64,000 bases of DNA from Anaerocolumna sedimenticola (GCF_009931695.1 NZ_CP048000.1:1515001-1579000); one strand, 5' to 3'; counted from the first letter of the stretch, positions 48,150-56,461 are shown. Numbers and translations: made by a program. The notes: generated by a model not told the origin, from the sequence alone.

Positions 48150-50090
48150 TTACATATCCTCTTTCTCATAGGTAATCTTTAAGTCAGGTTGATATCCTTT
48201 TTCCATTTTATGCCTTGCCTTACGGTTTTCCACCGTATCAAAAATAATGGAAAAATCATAATCTACCGGATATAATTCGGTGGCAGGTGCTTTTAACTGA
48301 AGCCTTTTATGATTAACCAGCTGTTTTGTTTTTTGTATCTGTACACCAATTTCTCCTTTTTCATTGGCAGTTTTATATACAATACCTATCTTCTTCTGTG
48401 GGTATACCATAACACTGTCTCCGATATGAAAGCGTAAGCTCCTTACATTAACCGGCTTTTCTGATTTTTCTTTTTGTATATGGTTTTGCATAACATAATT
48501 GGTTTCCTCTGAGGCATCCATTATGAAAGCGGAGTCAGGAATAGTTCCATTTTTTACCTCATTACTTCTGCCATAGGCTTCTTCGTAAGCTCTTGTAAGC
48601 ATTCTTTTTGGAAGACCTAAACGTTTTGCAATATACAATGCACAGCTTTCCCCTGCCATCCCGATTTCCAAACGGTAAAGCGGTTTTAAGCTATCCCGGT
48701 CAAATGCCATTTTCGCATTGATTAATCCTGCCGTATTATCTGCATAATCCTTTACCTCCGGGTAATGGGTAGTGGCGATAAAGAGGCAGCCTTTTTCCTT
48801 TAATTCCTCCAGAATAGAGATTGCGATTCCCATTCCTTCCGCAGGGTCAGTGCCCGATCCTAATTCATCCAGTAATACAAGGCTTTCTCTATCGGTTTGA
48901 CTTAGTATTTCAATAATATTAGTTATATGGGCAGAAAAAGTAGAAAGATTCTCCGTGATGCTCTGACCATCTCCGATATCACATAATATTATATTGTTCA
49001 TACATAGTTCTGCTGATTCACAGGGAATATGCAGTCCGGATTGTGCCATAAGCTGTAAAAGGCCTACTGTCTTTAGGGCAACGGTTTTACCGCCTGTATT
49101 GGGACCGGTGATGACTACACCCCGTATTTCATTACCTATAGTGAAATTCAAAGGAACACAGTCAGAAGGTTTTATAAAAGGATGCCTTCCATTGATAATA
49201 TGGATATACCGCTTATTGTTCATAACGGCCGGTACGCCGTTCATATCCATGCTTAATTTTCCTTTGGCAAATATAAAATCCAAGGTTTCCAGTGCTTCCA
49301 TATTTAAGTGAATGGAAGGTGAATTGTCCTGTACCAGATTAGTCAGGGTATACAGGATTTTTCGCTCTTCATTCTCCTCCCTGATGCGCAGCAGGGATAA
49401 TTCGTCTTCCAGATTTAAAACGGTATTCGGTACAATAAAATAGGTGGCGCCGGTAGAAGAGATATCAAGGGTAGACCCATTTACCTGATTTTTGTATTCT
49501 TTTTTTACCGGAAGAACAAAATGTCCGTTTCTGTTAGAAACAAAACTCTCCGTAAACCAGTCCTTTTTACTGCGTAATAAATTCTCCAGTTTAGAACGGA
49601 TTTCGGAATTTACACTTTCCATCTTTCGGCGGATGTCCTTTAAATCTTTTGATGCGGCATCATCAACCCGGTTACCCCTTATGCATACATTTATTTCATT
49701 TAGCAGACCGCTTAAATCCACCAGGGAGTTGCCGTAATATGCCATGTCGACACCTAGGGATTCCGCTTTTTTTAAATAATTTTTCATCCGGTTATTTGCC
49801 GCAATAAACTGGCCCACAAGACTTAGCTGCTCCGGAAGAAGCATGGAACCTTTTTCAGTCATATCCAGAATTTTCTCCATGTCTTTCATAGCAGGTAAAG
49901 GCGGTGTTCCCATACTCTCCAGTATTTTTCTTGCTTCCGTCGTTTCCTTAATCCTTAAATTAACCTCACTGATAGATAAAAAAGGCCTCAAAGTTAATAA
50001 TTTTTGTTTCGTCTTATCAGATATTGCTATATCACACAACTTATTTATTATTTTATCAAATTCCAATACGCTTATTGTTTTATCGAGCAT
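48150..50090 (-). CDS. MutS2-like ATPase without Smr domain
   Basis: 646 residues from ATG 50090 (AAGGAG upstream). Starts MLDKTISVLEFDKIINKL like MutS2. Walker A VVITGPNTGGKTVALKT, Walker B LVLLDELGSGTDPAEG, and ATTHYPEVKDYA. A KOW-like segment (FHIGDSVMVYPQKKIGIVYK) ends the protein; the Smr nuclease domain and the long coiled coil of MutS2 are missing. A paralogue of mutS2 at 4845-7220. It may act on ribosomes or nucleic acids without cutting. Confidence 0.9.
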   Translation of the reverse strand: MLDKTISVLEFDKIINKLCDIAISDKTKQKLLTLRPFLSISEVNLRIKETTEARKILESMGTPPLPAMKDMEKILDMTEKGSMLLPEQLSLVGQFIAANNRMKNYLKKAESLGVDMAYYGNSLVDLSGLLNEINVCIRGNRVDDAASKDLKDIRRKMESVNSEIRSKLENLLRSKKDWFTESFVSNRNGHFVLPVKKEYKNQVNGSTLDISSTGATYFIVPNTVLNLEDELSLLRIREENEERKILYTLTNLVQDNSPSIHLNMEALETLDFIFAKGKLSMDMNGVPAVMNNKRYIHIINGRHPFIKPSDCVPLNFTIGNEIRGVVITGPNTGGKTVALKTVGLLQLMAQSGLHIPCESAELCMNNIILCDIGDGQSITENLSTFSAHITNIIEILSQTDRESLVLLDELGSGTDPAEGMGIAISILEELKEKGCLFIATTHYPEVKDYADNTAGLINAKMAFDRDSLKPLYRLEIGMAGESCALYIAKRLGLPKRMLTRAYEEAYGRSNEVKNGTIPDSAFIMDASEETNYVMQNHIQKEKSEKPVNVRSLRFHIGDSVMVYPQKKIGIVYKTANEKGEIGVQIQKTKQLVNHKRLQLKAPATELYPVDYDFSIIFDTVENRKARHKMEKGYQPDLKITYEKEDM

Positions 50091-50174
50091 TACTATCGAC
50101 TCCTTATAAATTAAAATTTTAACCATATTAAACCGCTAATACTCCCGGATATCATTCTTTGGTATCACGGAATT

Positions 50175-50345
50175 AAAAACCCACAGGGTAATTCCACCTT
50201 TACAAAAAGCAGAGTTTCCCTGTGGGTATAGAATCAGAATATTAGAGAGTATAGCAAAAATCAAAATCATCTACTTCGTTTGAATCTATAATTACGATTC
50301 ACCCAAGTTAAACATTAAGAATTTTGCTATAGTTCCATAACCTGA
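50175..50345 (-). promoter_or_regulatory. Structured minus-strand leader ending in a terminator, upstream of the MutS2-like gene
   Basis: On the minus strand a TATAGCAAAA.../...TTTTTGCTATA pairing (about 50329 with 50260) is followed by CCCACAGGG...CCCTGTGGG (50180-50226) and a U-run (50175-50179). The terminator is 85 bases before the MutS2-like start. It may be an attenuator for that gene or the end of a second small RNA. Confidence 0.45.
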
Positions 50346-50366
50346 TAACTTTATAAGTCGTAAACG

Positions 50367-50639
50367 AAAAAAGGCATAACAGGATATACCTATTATGCCG
50401 AATCTATCGCCAGGACGTCCGCATATGAGTATTTTCTGTAAAGGTAGTTAAGTAAAGGCACAACAAAATAAGGCATCTGATACTGCCATGACCTTTACTT
50501 ATTCATTCTGTTAAGTGCTAGTTAGCACAAACCTCTTTTACAGATAATACCGACATCAAAACCATCCTTTCAAACATGTTAATTTTAATTATATATGATA
50601 TAGCATATGCATTGTATCATACTTGGAATGAATTGTCAA
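50367..50639 (-). ncRNA. Strong promoter and ~238-nt structured noncoding RNA candidate
   Basis: TTGACA (50634-50639), 17 bases, TACAAT (50611-50616) on the minus strand. The transcript would run from ~50604 to a terminator, GGCATAATAGG...CCTGTTATGCC plus six U (50367-50399). Inside, GTATT..CTGTAAA..GG pairs with CCTTTACAG..AATAC, enclosing hairpin GTGCTAACTAGCAC and arm AAGTAAAGG/CCTTTACTT, itself capped by a GGCA/TGCC hairpin. No ORF with a ribosome site. The long rod with side hairpin recalls 6S RNA, but I cannot confirm a family. Confidence 0.65.
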
Positions 50640-50818
50640 AGCTATATTTCGAAAAGAAGCCTTAAATTATTTTTTAAGTTATTGTAAAACAGAAGCCTGA
50701 AAGATTTATTTTGCAGCTCAAAAAGAATTGTTTTAAAAATCATGGGAATAAAAAGCCGGTACAGTCCTGCACAATTTTAGAAGTATTTCGCGTGCATGTT
50801 TATTCTTTTAAAAGTTGT

Positions 50819-50945
50819 ATAGACATAAGTGTCCATATACATATGAACAGGATATTGGTAAAATATAAATGTAAATAATTTACTGGAAAGGCCCCCCTTA
50901 TCTAGTAAATACCGCTTAGCTAAAAGTATTAAGCTAAGCGGTAAT
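50819..50945 (+). promoter_or_regulatory. PlcR-box-like palindrome, -10, and short two-hairpin transcript (site 1)
   Basis: The palindrome ATAGACATA-AGTGTCCAT (50819-50836) has its centre 31.5 bases before TAAAAT (50859-50864) on the plus strand, with no -35 consensus. Downstream are hairpins ATTTACT/AGTAAAT (50878-50910) and ACCGCTTAGCT/AGCTAAGCGGT (50911-50942), then AT-rich sequence. A transcript of ~75 nt with no credible peptide would end before the 3' end of the RNPP gene on the other strand. Confidence 0.5.
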
Positions 50946-50962
50946 TTATTTATAATCTTTAC

Positions 50963-51913
50963 TTATGCAGGTTGTTCTTTAAATATTTCAGGATAAACTG
51001 TTTTGACCGTGTCTTCGATCTCAGCCAATTTAGTTTTATTATTCGTTATTTTATATAGAGATATCGTGTGGTTATAATATTCTTTGGCTTCCTTATAATT
51101 TTGTTCATGGTATAGGATTTTAAATTTCATAAATAACAGGTTAGGAAGATGTCGTATATTATATTCCTTTAGAGAATATACGATGCCTTTCTCTATGTAA
51201 CTCCGTGCTTTGATTATTTCATCATGCTCGAATAAATGAACGCCCATATTATATAATACTAACTGATATATCTTTTGTGAAAATTGTGAGGTCTGAAACA
51301 TCGGATAAGGTGAATTTATTACAAAGGTCTCTAATACCGCGAGAAGCTCAGTAAGTACTTTCATACCATTATTATACTGTTCCATTGCAAAATAATTCTG
51401 GGCTATGCAATTTAAAATTGCTATGCCAATATTTGAATACATGGTTTTGGAAATGTTATCCATGTTAAATTCAGGATATTCGATTCGTACACCCTTAAAA
51501 CAGTAATCTAAGGAAGTATTATAATCATTGTCTAATATAGCGGAATAAAGTGCTTTACCATAGTATATATGCTGAAGATTTTCCCCTTTTTTAAAGTCTT
51601 CCAGCTTTTCATATTTATCAATCGTGGATTTTATTAATTGTATGTCTTCCTTTTCAATTGCAGCGTTAATAGATTTAATTCCTTCCAAACCTGCTATGGT
51701 ATTACTGGTAAAATGCATCTTGTAATACTCATTTAAATCCAGATTAAATTTAATGGATAACTGATGCAAAAGGTAGATGGAGGGCTCAGAATCTCCTCGT
51801 TCGATCCGGTATATCTGCTTTGGAGTACATATATTTTGAGCCAGCTTTTCCCTGGACATATGATATTTTATTCTTAATTCCTGAAGTAAATTACCAAAAT
51901 GTTCGTAATTCAT
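50963..51913 (-). CDS. RNPP/PlcR-like peptide-responsive regulator, paralogue A
   Basis: 316 residues from ATG 51913 (AGAGGTG upstream). Helix-turn-helix (~6-60: LLQELRIKYHMSREKLAQNICTPKQIYRIERGDSEPS) followed by TPR-like helical repeats to the end, the layout of PlcR/Rgg-type regulators that bind exported and re-imported peptides. It starts 24 bases after gene B, so both are one transcript. Its first ~80 residues are identical to gene B, but the rest matches gene C better, so it is a mosaic. Confidence 0.85.
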   Translation of the reverse strand: MNYEHFGNLLQELRIKYHMSREKLAQNICTPKQIYRIERGDSEPSIYLLHQLSIKFNLDLNEYYKMHFTSNTIAGLEGIKSINAAIEKEDIQLIKSTIDKYEKLEDFKKGENLQHIYYGKALYSAILDNDYNTSLDYCFKGVRIEYPEFNMDNISKTMYSNIGIAILNCIAQNYFAMEQYNNGMKVLTELLAVLETFVINSPYPMFQTSQFSQKIYQLVLYNMGVHLFEHDEIIKARSYIEKGIVYSLKEYNIRHLPNLLFMKFKILYHEQNYKEAKEYYNHTISLYKITNNKTKLAEIEDTVKTVYPEIFKEQPA

Positions 51914-51937
51914 TTTAACACCTCTTGGCATAAACAA

Positions 51938-52879
51938 TTATTCCGTAAATATTTCTGGGTATTCCGCCTTGGACGATTTTTCCAATTCGGATATTTTATT
52001 TTCTTTATTGATTATTTTATATAGATAAATAGTACGGTTATAATATTCCTTGGCAACCTCATAATTTTTTTTATAATAGAAGATTTTAAACTTCATTAGC
52101 AATAAATCAGGTAAAAATCGTAGATTGTTCTCTTTTATTGAAAATTGAATTCCTTTTTCTACATAATCGAGCGCATTTTCAATTTCACCATTATCTAATA
52201 AAGAAGCGCTGATATTACATAATACTGCCTGATATATTTTCTTAGAAAATTGAGATGCCTGGAACATGGGATATGGAGATGTTAGAACATAGGTTTCTAA
52301 TACATTAAGCAGTTCAAAAAGAACTTTCATTCCGTTATTATATTGATTCATTGCAAAATAATTTTGGCTTATGCAATTTAAGAGTGCGATACCAACGTTA
52401 GAATATGTATTTTTATCTATTTTACTTATATTAAATTCTGGGTACTCTACTTGGATACCTTTAAAACAATAATCTAAGGAAGTCTTGTAATCCTTATCTA
52501 ATAAGGCGGAACAAAGTGCTTTACCATAATATATATGCTGAAGATTGCTACCTTTTTTAAATTCTTCTTGTTTTTCATATTTATAAACTAAAGAGTTTAA
52601 TAAAGTCATATCTCCGCTTTCTAAAGCTGCATTTATGGTTTTAATTCCCTCCAAACCTGCTATGGTATTACTGGTAAAATGCATCTTATAATACTCATTT
52701 AAATCCAGATTAAATTTAATGGATAATTGATGCAAAAGGTAGATGGAGGGCTCAGAATCTCCTCGTTCTATCCGGTATATTTGTTTGGGAGTACATATAT
52801 TTTGAGCCAGTTTTTCCCTGGACATATGATATTTTATTCTTAATTCCTGAAGTAAATTACCAAAATGTTCGTAATTCAT
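51938..52879 (-). CDS. RNPP/PlcR-like peptide-responsive regulator, paralogue B
   Basis: 313 residues from ATG 52879 (GAGGTGG upstream). Same helix-turn-helix plus TPR layout as A. The DNA-binding domain is identical to A, while the TPR half is the most divergent of the three (ESGDMTLLNSLVYKYEKQEEFKKGSNLQ). This suggests the same DNA target but a different peptide ligand. A palindrome of the shared type lies ~85 bases upstream. Confidence 0.85.
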   Translation of the reverse strand: MNYEHFGNLLQELRIKYHMSREKLAQNICTPKQIYRIERGDSEPSIYLLHQLSIKFNLDLNEYYKMHFTSNTIAGLEGIKTINAALESGDMTLLNSLVYKYEKQEEFKKGSNLQHIYYGKALCSALLDKDYKTSLDYCFKGIQVEYPEFNISKIDKNTYSNVGIALLNCISQNYFAMNQYNNGMKVLFELLNVLETYVLTSPYPMFQASQFSKKIYQAVLCNISASLLDNGEIENALDYVEKGIQFSIKENNLRFLPDLLLMKFKIFYYKKNYEVAKEYYNRTIYLYKIINKENKISELEKSSKAEYPEIFTE

Positions 52880-52963
52880 TTTTAAATCCACCTCACCTTT
52901 TTGAAAGTTATTTCAAAAAGTATTAACTATTTTTAGTTTATAACATTTAATGTCTTTTTAAAG

Positions 52964-53009
52964 ATAGACACAAATGTCTATTTATTTTACAAGAATAACA
53001 TAATATAAT
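52964..53009 (+). promoter_or_regulatory. PlcR-box-like palindrome with -10 (site 2)
   Basis: ATAGACACA-AATGTCTAT (52964-52981); centre 31.5 bases before TATAAT (53004-53009) on the plus strand and no -35. It faces the 3' end of gene C; no peptide ORF with a ribosome site follows within the ~70 available bases. It is also in position to act on gene B, which starts 85 bases away in the other direction. Confidence 0.55.
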
Positions 53010-53081
53010 AATGGATATAAATACTGAGCTTCGATAACTTTTATTTTTCCTGGTATTACCGTTAGCATATAATTAATTTAT

Positions 53082-54032
53082 TTATGTATACTTTTCCTTA
53101 AATATTTCAGGATACTCTGTTTTAGCTGTATCTTCCAATTCACCTAAAAGAGCTTCCTTATTTGTTATTTTATAAAGATTAACAGCTCGGTTATAGTATT
53201 CCCTGGCCTCTTCATATTTTTGCTCACAGTAAAGGATTTTAAATTTCATAAATATCAGGTTAGGAAGATGGCGTATATTATATACCTTTAAGGAGAAAGC
53301 GATACCTTTTTCCACGTAAGTTAGAGCTTCTTTTATATCACCGTGATCAAATAGATGAACGCTGACATTATATAATACCCCCTGATATATCTTTTGTGAA
53401 AATTGAGAGGCCTGAAACAACGGATAAGGTGAATTTATTACAAAAGCCTCTAATACTGCGAGAAGTTCAGTAAGTACTTTCATGCCCTTATCATGCTGTT
53501 CCATTGCAAAATAATTCTGGGCTATGCAATTTAAAATTGATATACCAATATTAGAATACATGGTTTTGGAAATATTATTCATATTAAATTCAGGATATTC
53601 TATCCGTATACCCTTAAAACAGTAGTCTAAGGAAGTATTGAAATCATTATCTATTATCGCGGAGCAAAGTGCTTTACCATAGTATATATGCTGAAGATTT
53701 TCACCTTTTTTAAAGTCTTCCATCTTTTCATACTTATCAATCGTGGATTTTATTACTTGTATGTCTTCTCTTTCTATAGCAGCATTAATGGAGTTTATTC
53801 CTTCTAATCCTGCTATGGTATTACTGGTAAAATACATTTTAAAATACTCATTTAAATCCATATTAAACTTGATAGATAATTGATTTATCAGATATAACGA
53901 AGGCTCATAAACCCCTTTTTCAATTCTGTAGATTTGCTTTGGAGTACAGATATCCTGAGCCAGCTGCTCTCTGGTCATATTCCGTGACAATCTTAATTCT
54001 CGTAAAAACACGCCAAAATGTTCATAATTCAT
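53082..54032 (-). CDS. RNPP/PlcR-like peptide-responsive regulator, paralogue C
   Basis: 316 residues, ATG 54032 with AGGTG upstream. Helix-turn-helix (FLRELRLSRNMTREQLAQDICTPKQIYRIEKGVYEPS) diverged from A and B at several recognition-helix-flanking residues; TPR domain close to A. It is divergent from a small secreted-peptide gene at 54132, with the palindrome TGGACGCAAGCGTCCA between them. This regulator-peptide head-to-head layout is typical of quorum-sensing pairs. Confidence 0.87.
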   Translation of the reverse strand: MNYEHFGVFLRELRLSRNMTREQLAQDICTPKQIYRIEKGVYEPSLYLINQLSIKFNMDLNEYFKMYFTSNTIAGLEGINSINAAIEREDIQVIKSTIDKYEKMEDFKKGENLQHIYYGKALCSAIIDNDFNTSLDYCFKGIRIEYPEFNMNNISKTMYSNIGISILNCIAQNYFAMEQHDKGMKVLTELLAVLEAFVINSPYPLFQASQFSQKIYQGVLYNVSVHLFDHGDIKEALTYVEKGIAFSLKVYNIRHLPNLIFMKFKILYCEQKYEEAREYYNRAVNLYKITNKEALLGELEDTAKTEYPEIFKEKYT

Positions 54033-54053
54033 TGGTAATCACCTAACTTTTAC

Positions 54054-54098
54054 TGGACGCAAGCGTCCATTTATTCATTAAAAAAATAATGTTATAAT
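54054..54098 (+). promoter_or_regulatory. PlcR-box-like palindrome with -10 (site 3), promoter of the peptide gene
   Basis: The perfect palindrome TGGACGCA-AGCGTCCA-type (54054-54069; arms TGGACGC/GCGTCCA) has its centre 31.5 bases before TATAAT (54093-54098). It lacks a -35, as expected of an activator-dependent promoter. The peptide ORF begins 34 bases after the -10. On the other side gene C starts 22 bases away, so its expression can be affected too. Confidence 0.65.
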
Positions 54099-54131
54099 TT
54101 AGTTACAAATATGAAAGATGAGGATAAGAAA

Positions 54132-54287
54132 ATGAGAAAACTTATTTCCAAGCTTCGTTATTTTCTGGCTTTAGCTATTATTGCTTTAACAATTTCAAAT
54201 GTAACTTTATTATCTAACCAGTTTAAACCATCTGAGGGGATAACTGCTTCAAGTAATAGTGGTAACTGGTACTTTGAATCTAGATAA
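54132..54287 (+). CDS. Small secreted peptide precursor, candidate pheromone
   Basis: 51 residues. Basic start MRKLISKLRY, hydrophobic core FLALAIIALTISNVTLL, then a short polar tail (SNQFKPSEGITASSNSGNWYFESR). GAGGAT lies eight bases before the ATG. This is the build of Phr/PapR-type precursors, which are exported by Sec, cleaved, and re-imported to bind an RNPP regulator. It sits head to head with regulator C behind the palindromic promoter. The mature peptide, perhaps in the GNWYFESR end, is a guess. Confidence 0.7.
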   Translation: MRKLISKLRYFLALAIIALTISNVTLLSNQFKPSEGITASSNSGNWYFESR

Positions 54288-54510
54288 TACAAATTATAAC
54301 ATATTAGGGGAAATTTATCAAATATGTTGTAATAAAACCTTACAGAATCTGCTAATTTTTCTAGGTTTTCTTTTAGCACTAATAAAAACTATTCAGAGAA
54401 AGGAGAGAATAAAGAAAAATTTTAAAAAACATATCAATATTGCTCACTTAGAAAGTTTAAAATCTAAGGACAAGTACATATTTAAAAACGCTCTTAAGCT
54501 TTTTATTTAA
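54259..54510 (+). CDS. Possible small membrane protein after the peptide gene
   Basis: An ORF of up to 83 residues starting with GTG inside the end of the peptide gene. It has one hydrophobic stretch (LLIFLGFLLALI) and a Lys-rich tail. No ribosome site is visible before the GTG and no better start exists, so it may be non-coding. Included because of its place beside the peptide gene. Confidence 0.2.
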   Translation: MVTGTLNLDNTNYNILGEIYQICCNKTLQNLLIFLGFLLALIKTIQRKERIKKNFKKHINIAHLESLKSKDKYIFKNALKLFI

Positions 54511-54584
54511 GGTAAATTTAAATAAAAATTTTATTAAAACTTTGAGGGGAGTTCATATAAAATTTTTACCATAAGTATTTAGAA

Positions 54585-54672
54585 TAATGCTAGCAAACCT
54601 GCCTAAAGGCAGCGGCGCAAAACTAAAGGGCCTAAACTAACAGGTATGGCAGCCAGTTGCAATATGGTCAAT
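54585..54672 (+). promoter_or_regulatory. Cyclic di-GMP-I (GEMM) riboswitch
   Basis: The sequence 54592-54661 follows the class-I aptamer: GCAAACC, a CTGCC/GGCAG hairpin with an AAA loop, GGCGCAAAACTA, AGGGCCT, a second hairpin, then GGTATGGCAGCCAGTTGC closing on GCAA. It sits 70 bases before a c-di-GMP phosphodiesterase gene, so the enzyme that destroys the ligand is controlled by it. The preceding stretch 54511-54584 is AT-rich, with nothing else seen. Confidence 0.88.
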
Positions 54673-54742
54673 GTATGTTGATTAAAATTATAACTTAAGC
54701 TTAAGTTTTTTCTGCTTTGGTTTATGCGAGGTGAGGTATTTT

Positions 54743-56455
54743 ATGGACGAAAGAAGAAGCAGTTCGGAATTAAAAGTGAGTGATAATGAGACGTTTAATA
54801 AAATACAAGACCGCTACAGCGTAATAATTGAGCAGACTAACTTGTTTATTTATGATTTAAATCTTATAAACCACGAAGTTTATGTATCGGATAACTTTAT
54901 TGAACTAACAGGAATACCATTCAAAAAGCAGGCTATCTTAAAACAGATGGTATGTAGTAAGAATGTACATCCGGATGATTTGGACAATTTTAAAAATTTT
55001 ATAAAACATGGTAAGGACGGAAGTCATTCCCATTCCATTACCTACCGGCGAAAAAATCCGGATGGCAGGTATGCTTGGATAAGAAGCAGTAAAAAAAGTA
55101 TTTTTAATGAATGCGGTAAACTCATTCGGGTCTTAGGGACGGCTCAGGATGTAAGTGCAGAGATGGAAGCATTCGAAAAAATAAAAAACCGCGCAGAGAA
55201 AGATGCACTGACCGATATTCCCAATCTTCTGAAGTTTACTGTTGATGCGGAAGAATTAATCCGAAATAACCGGGATAAGTCATATGCGGTAGTTGTTTTC
55301 GATATTGATAAATTTCGAATTATTAATGATTTATATGGGTCAAAAGAAGGGGACGGAGTATTAAAATATATTGGTTATATTTTGAAAACCAAAATCAGTC
55401 AATTTTTACACTGCCGCATGTACGCCGACAATTTCGCAATTTTAATGCAATATAATAAAGACTCCGATTTTAATAATATGGCAGATTTATTGAGAGAAGA
55501 GATGAAACAATACCCCTTAAATTTAGGGGTAATGCTTTCATTTGGCGTATGTAAGGCGGAAGATGAAACGAATATCATTACTTTATGTGATCGTGCCAGT
55601 CTTGCTAAAAAGACGATTAAAGGAAATGTATTAAAGTTAGTAGCCTATTATGATGAAACATTACGGCAGCGGGGAATTGAAGACAAAGATATCGAGAATG
55701 AAATGAACTTAGCGCTGGATAATGGGGAGTTTGAAATGTACCTCCAGCCGAAAGTATTAATTGCGACTACGGAAGTTGTAGGTGCTGAGGCTTTGGTCAG
55801 ATGGGTTCATCCATCAAAAGGAATCATTTCACCGGAGCGGTTCATTCCATTGTTTGAAAAGAACGGTTTTATTATCAAGTTAGATTATCTAATTTGGGAG
55901 ATGGCGTTTGCGACTTTAAGAAAGTGGTTGGATGAAGGTTTTATTCCCATCCCGATTTCAGTTAACGTTTCCCGTCTTCACTTACACAATTCCGATATTG
56001 TTCAGAAATTCATTCTGTTAGCGGAAAAATATCAGGTTCCGCGGAATCTTATTGAGTTGGAACTAACAGAAACAGCTTTTCTTAACAATCTGGATGAGTT
56101 ATCCTATTTGGCGCAGTGCTTAAAAAAAGAAGGTTTTATCCTTTCCATGGATGATTTTGGGACAGGTTATTCATCGCTTAATATGCTGAAAGATGTACCT
56201 GTAGATGTAATTAAGATTGACCGGGGTTTTTTAAATGAAGTAGTAGCTACAGAAAGAGGTAAAACGGTTATTCAATATACCATAGCAATGGCGAAAAAGT
56301 TAAATATTGAAGTCATAGCTGAGGGGGTTGAGAACTTTGTGCAGGCGGAATTTCTATATGAAGCCGGCTGCGAAACAGCCCAAGGCTATTTTTATTCAAA
56401 ACCGATACCCATTCCTAAGTTTGAACAGTATACATTTGGTTATATTAATAATTAA
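54743..56455 (+). CDS. PAS - degenerate GGDEF - EAL protein, c-di-GMP phosphodiesterase
   Basis: 570 residues from ATG 54743 (GAGGTGAGG upstream). A PAS domain (~20-145; HPDDLDNFKNF, RAYWIR-type end) precedes a GGDEF-like domain (~150-305) whose active site reads YADNF instead of GGDEF. The EAL domain (~315-565) is intact: EALVRW, ELTETAF, DDFGTGYSS, KIDRGF, AEGVE, QGYFYSKPI. It should therefore hydrolyse c-di-GMP and not make it. Soluble, with no membrane helix. A c-di-GMP riboswitch precedes it and a terminator follows. Confidence 0.93.
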   Translation: MDERRSSSELKVSDNETFNKIQDRYSVIIEQTNLFIYDLNLINHEVYVSDNFIELTGIPFKKQAILKQMVCSKNVHPDDLDNFKNFIKHGKDGSHSHSITYRRKNPDGRYAWIRSSKKSIFNECGKLIRVLGTAQDVSAEMEAFEKIKNRAEKDALTDIPNLLKFTVDAEELIRNNRDKSYAVVVFDIDKFRIINDLYGSKEGDGVLKYIGYILKTKISQFLHCRMYADNFAILMQYNKDSDFNNMADLLREEMKQYPLNLGVMLSFGVCKAEDETNIITLCDRASLAKKTIKGNVLKLVAYYDETLRQRGIEDKDIENEMNLALDNGEFEMYLQPKVLIATTEVVGAEALVRWVHPSKGIISPERFIPLFEKNGFIIKLDYLIWEMAFATLRKWLDEGFIPIPISVNVSRLHLHNSDIVQKFILLAEKYQVPRNLIELELTETAFLNNLDELSYLAQCLKKEGFILSMDDFGTGYSSLNMLKDVPVDVIKIDRGFLNEVVATERGKTVIQYTIAMAKKLNIEVIAEGVENFVQAEFLYEAGCETAQGYFYSKPIPIPKFEQYTFGYINN

Positions 56456-56461
56456 TTATTC

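Noticed and set aside
54158..54379. 73-residue ORF on the minus strand opposite the peptide gene
   Set aside because: It overlaps the peptide ORF and its neighbour in antisense, has no ribosome site and no recognisable domain; the plus-strand peptide ORF has a signal sequence, ribosome site and promoter.
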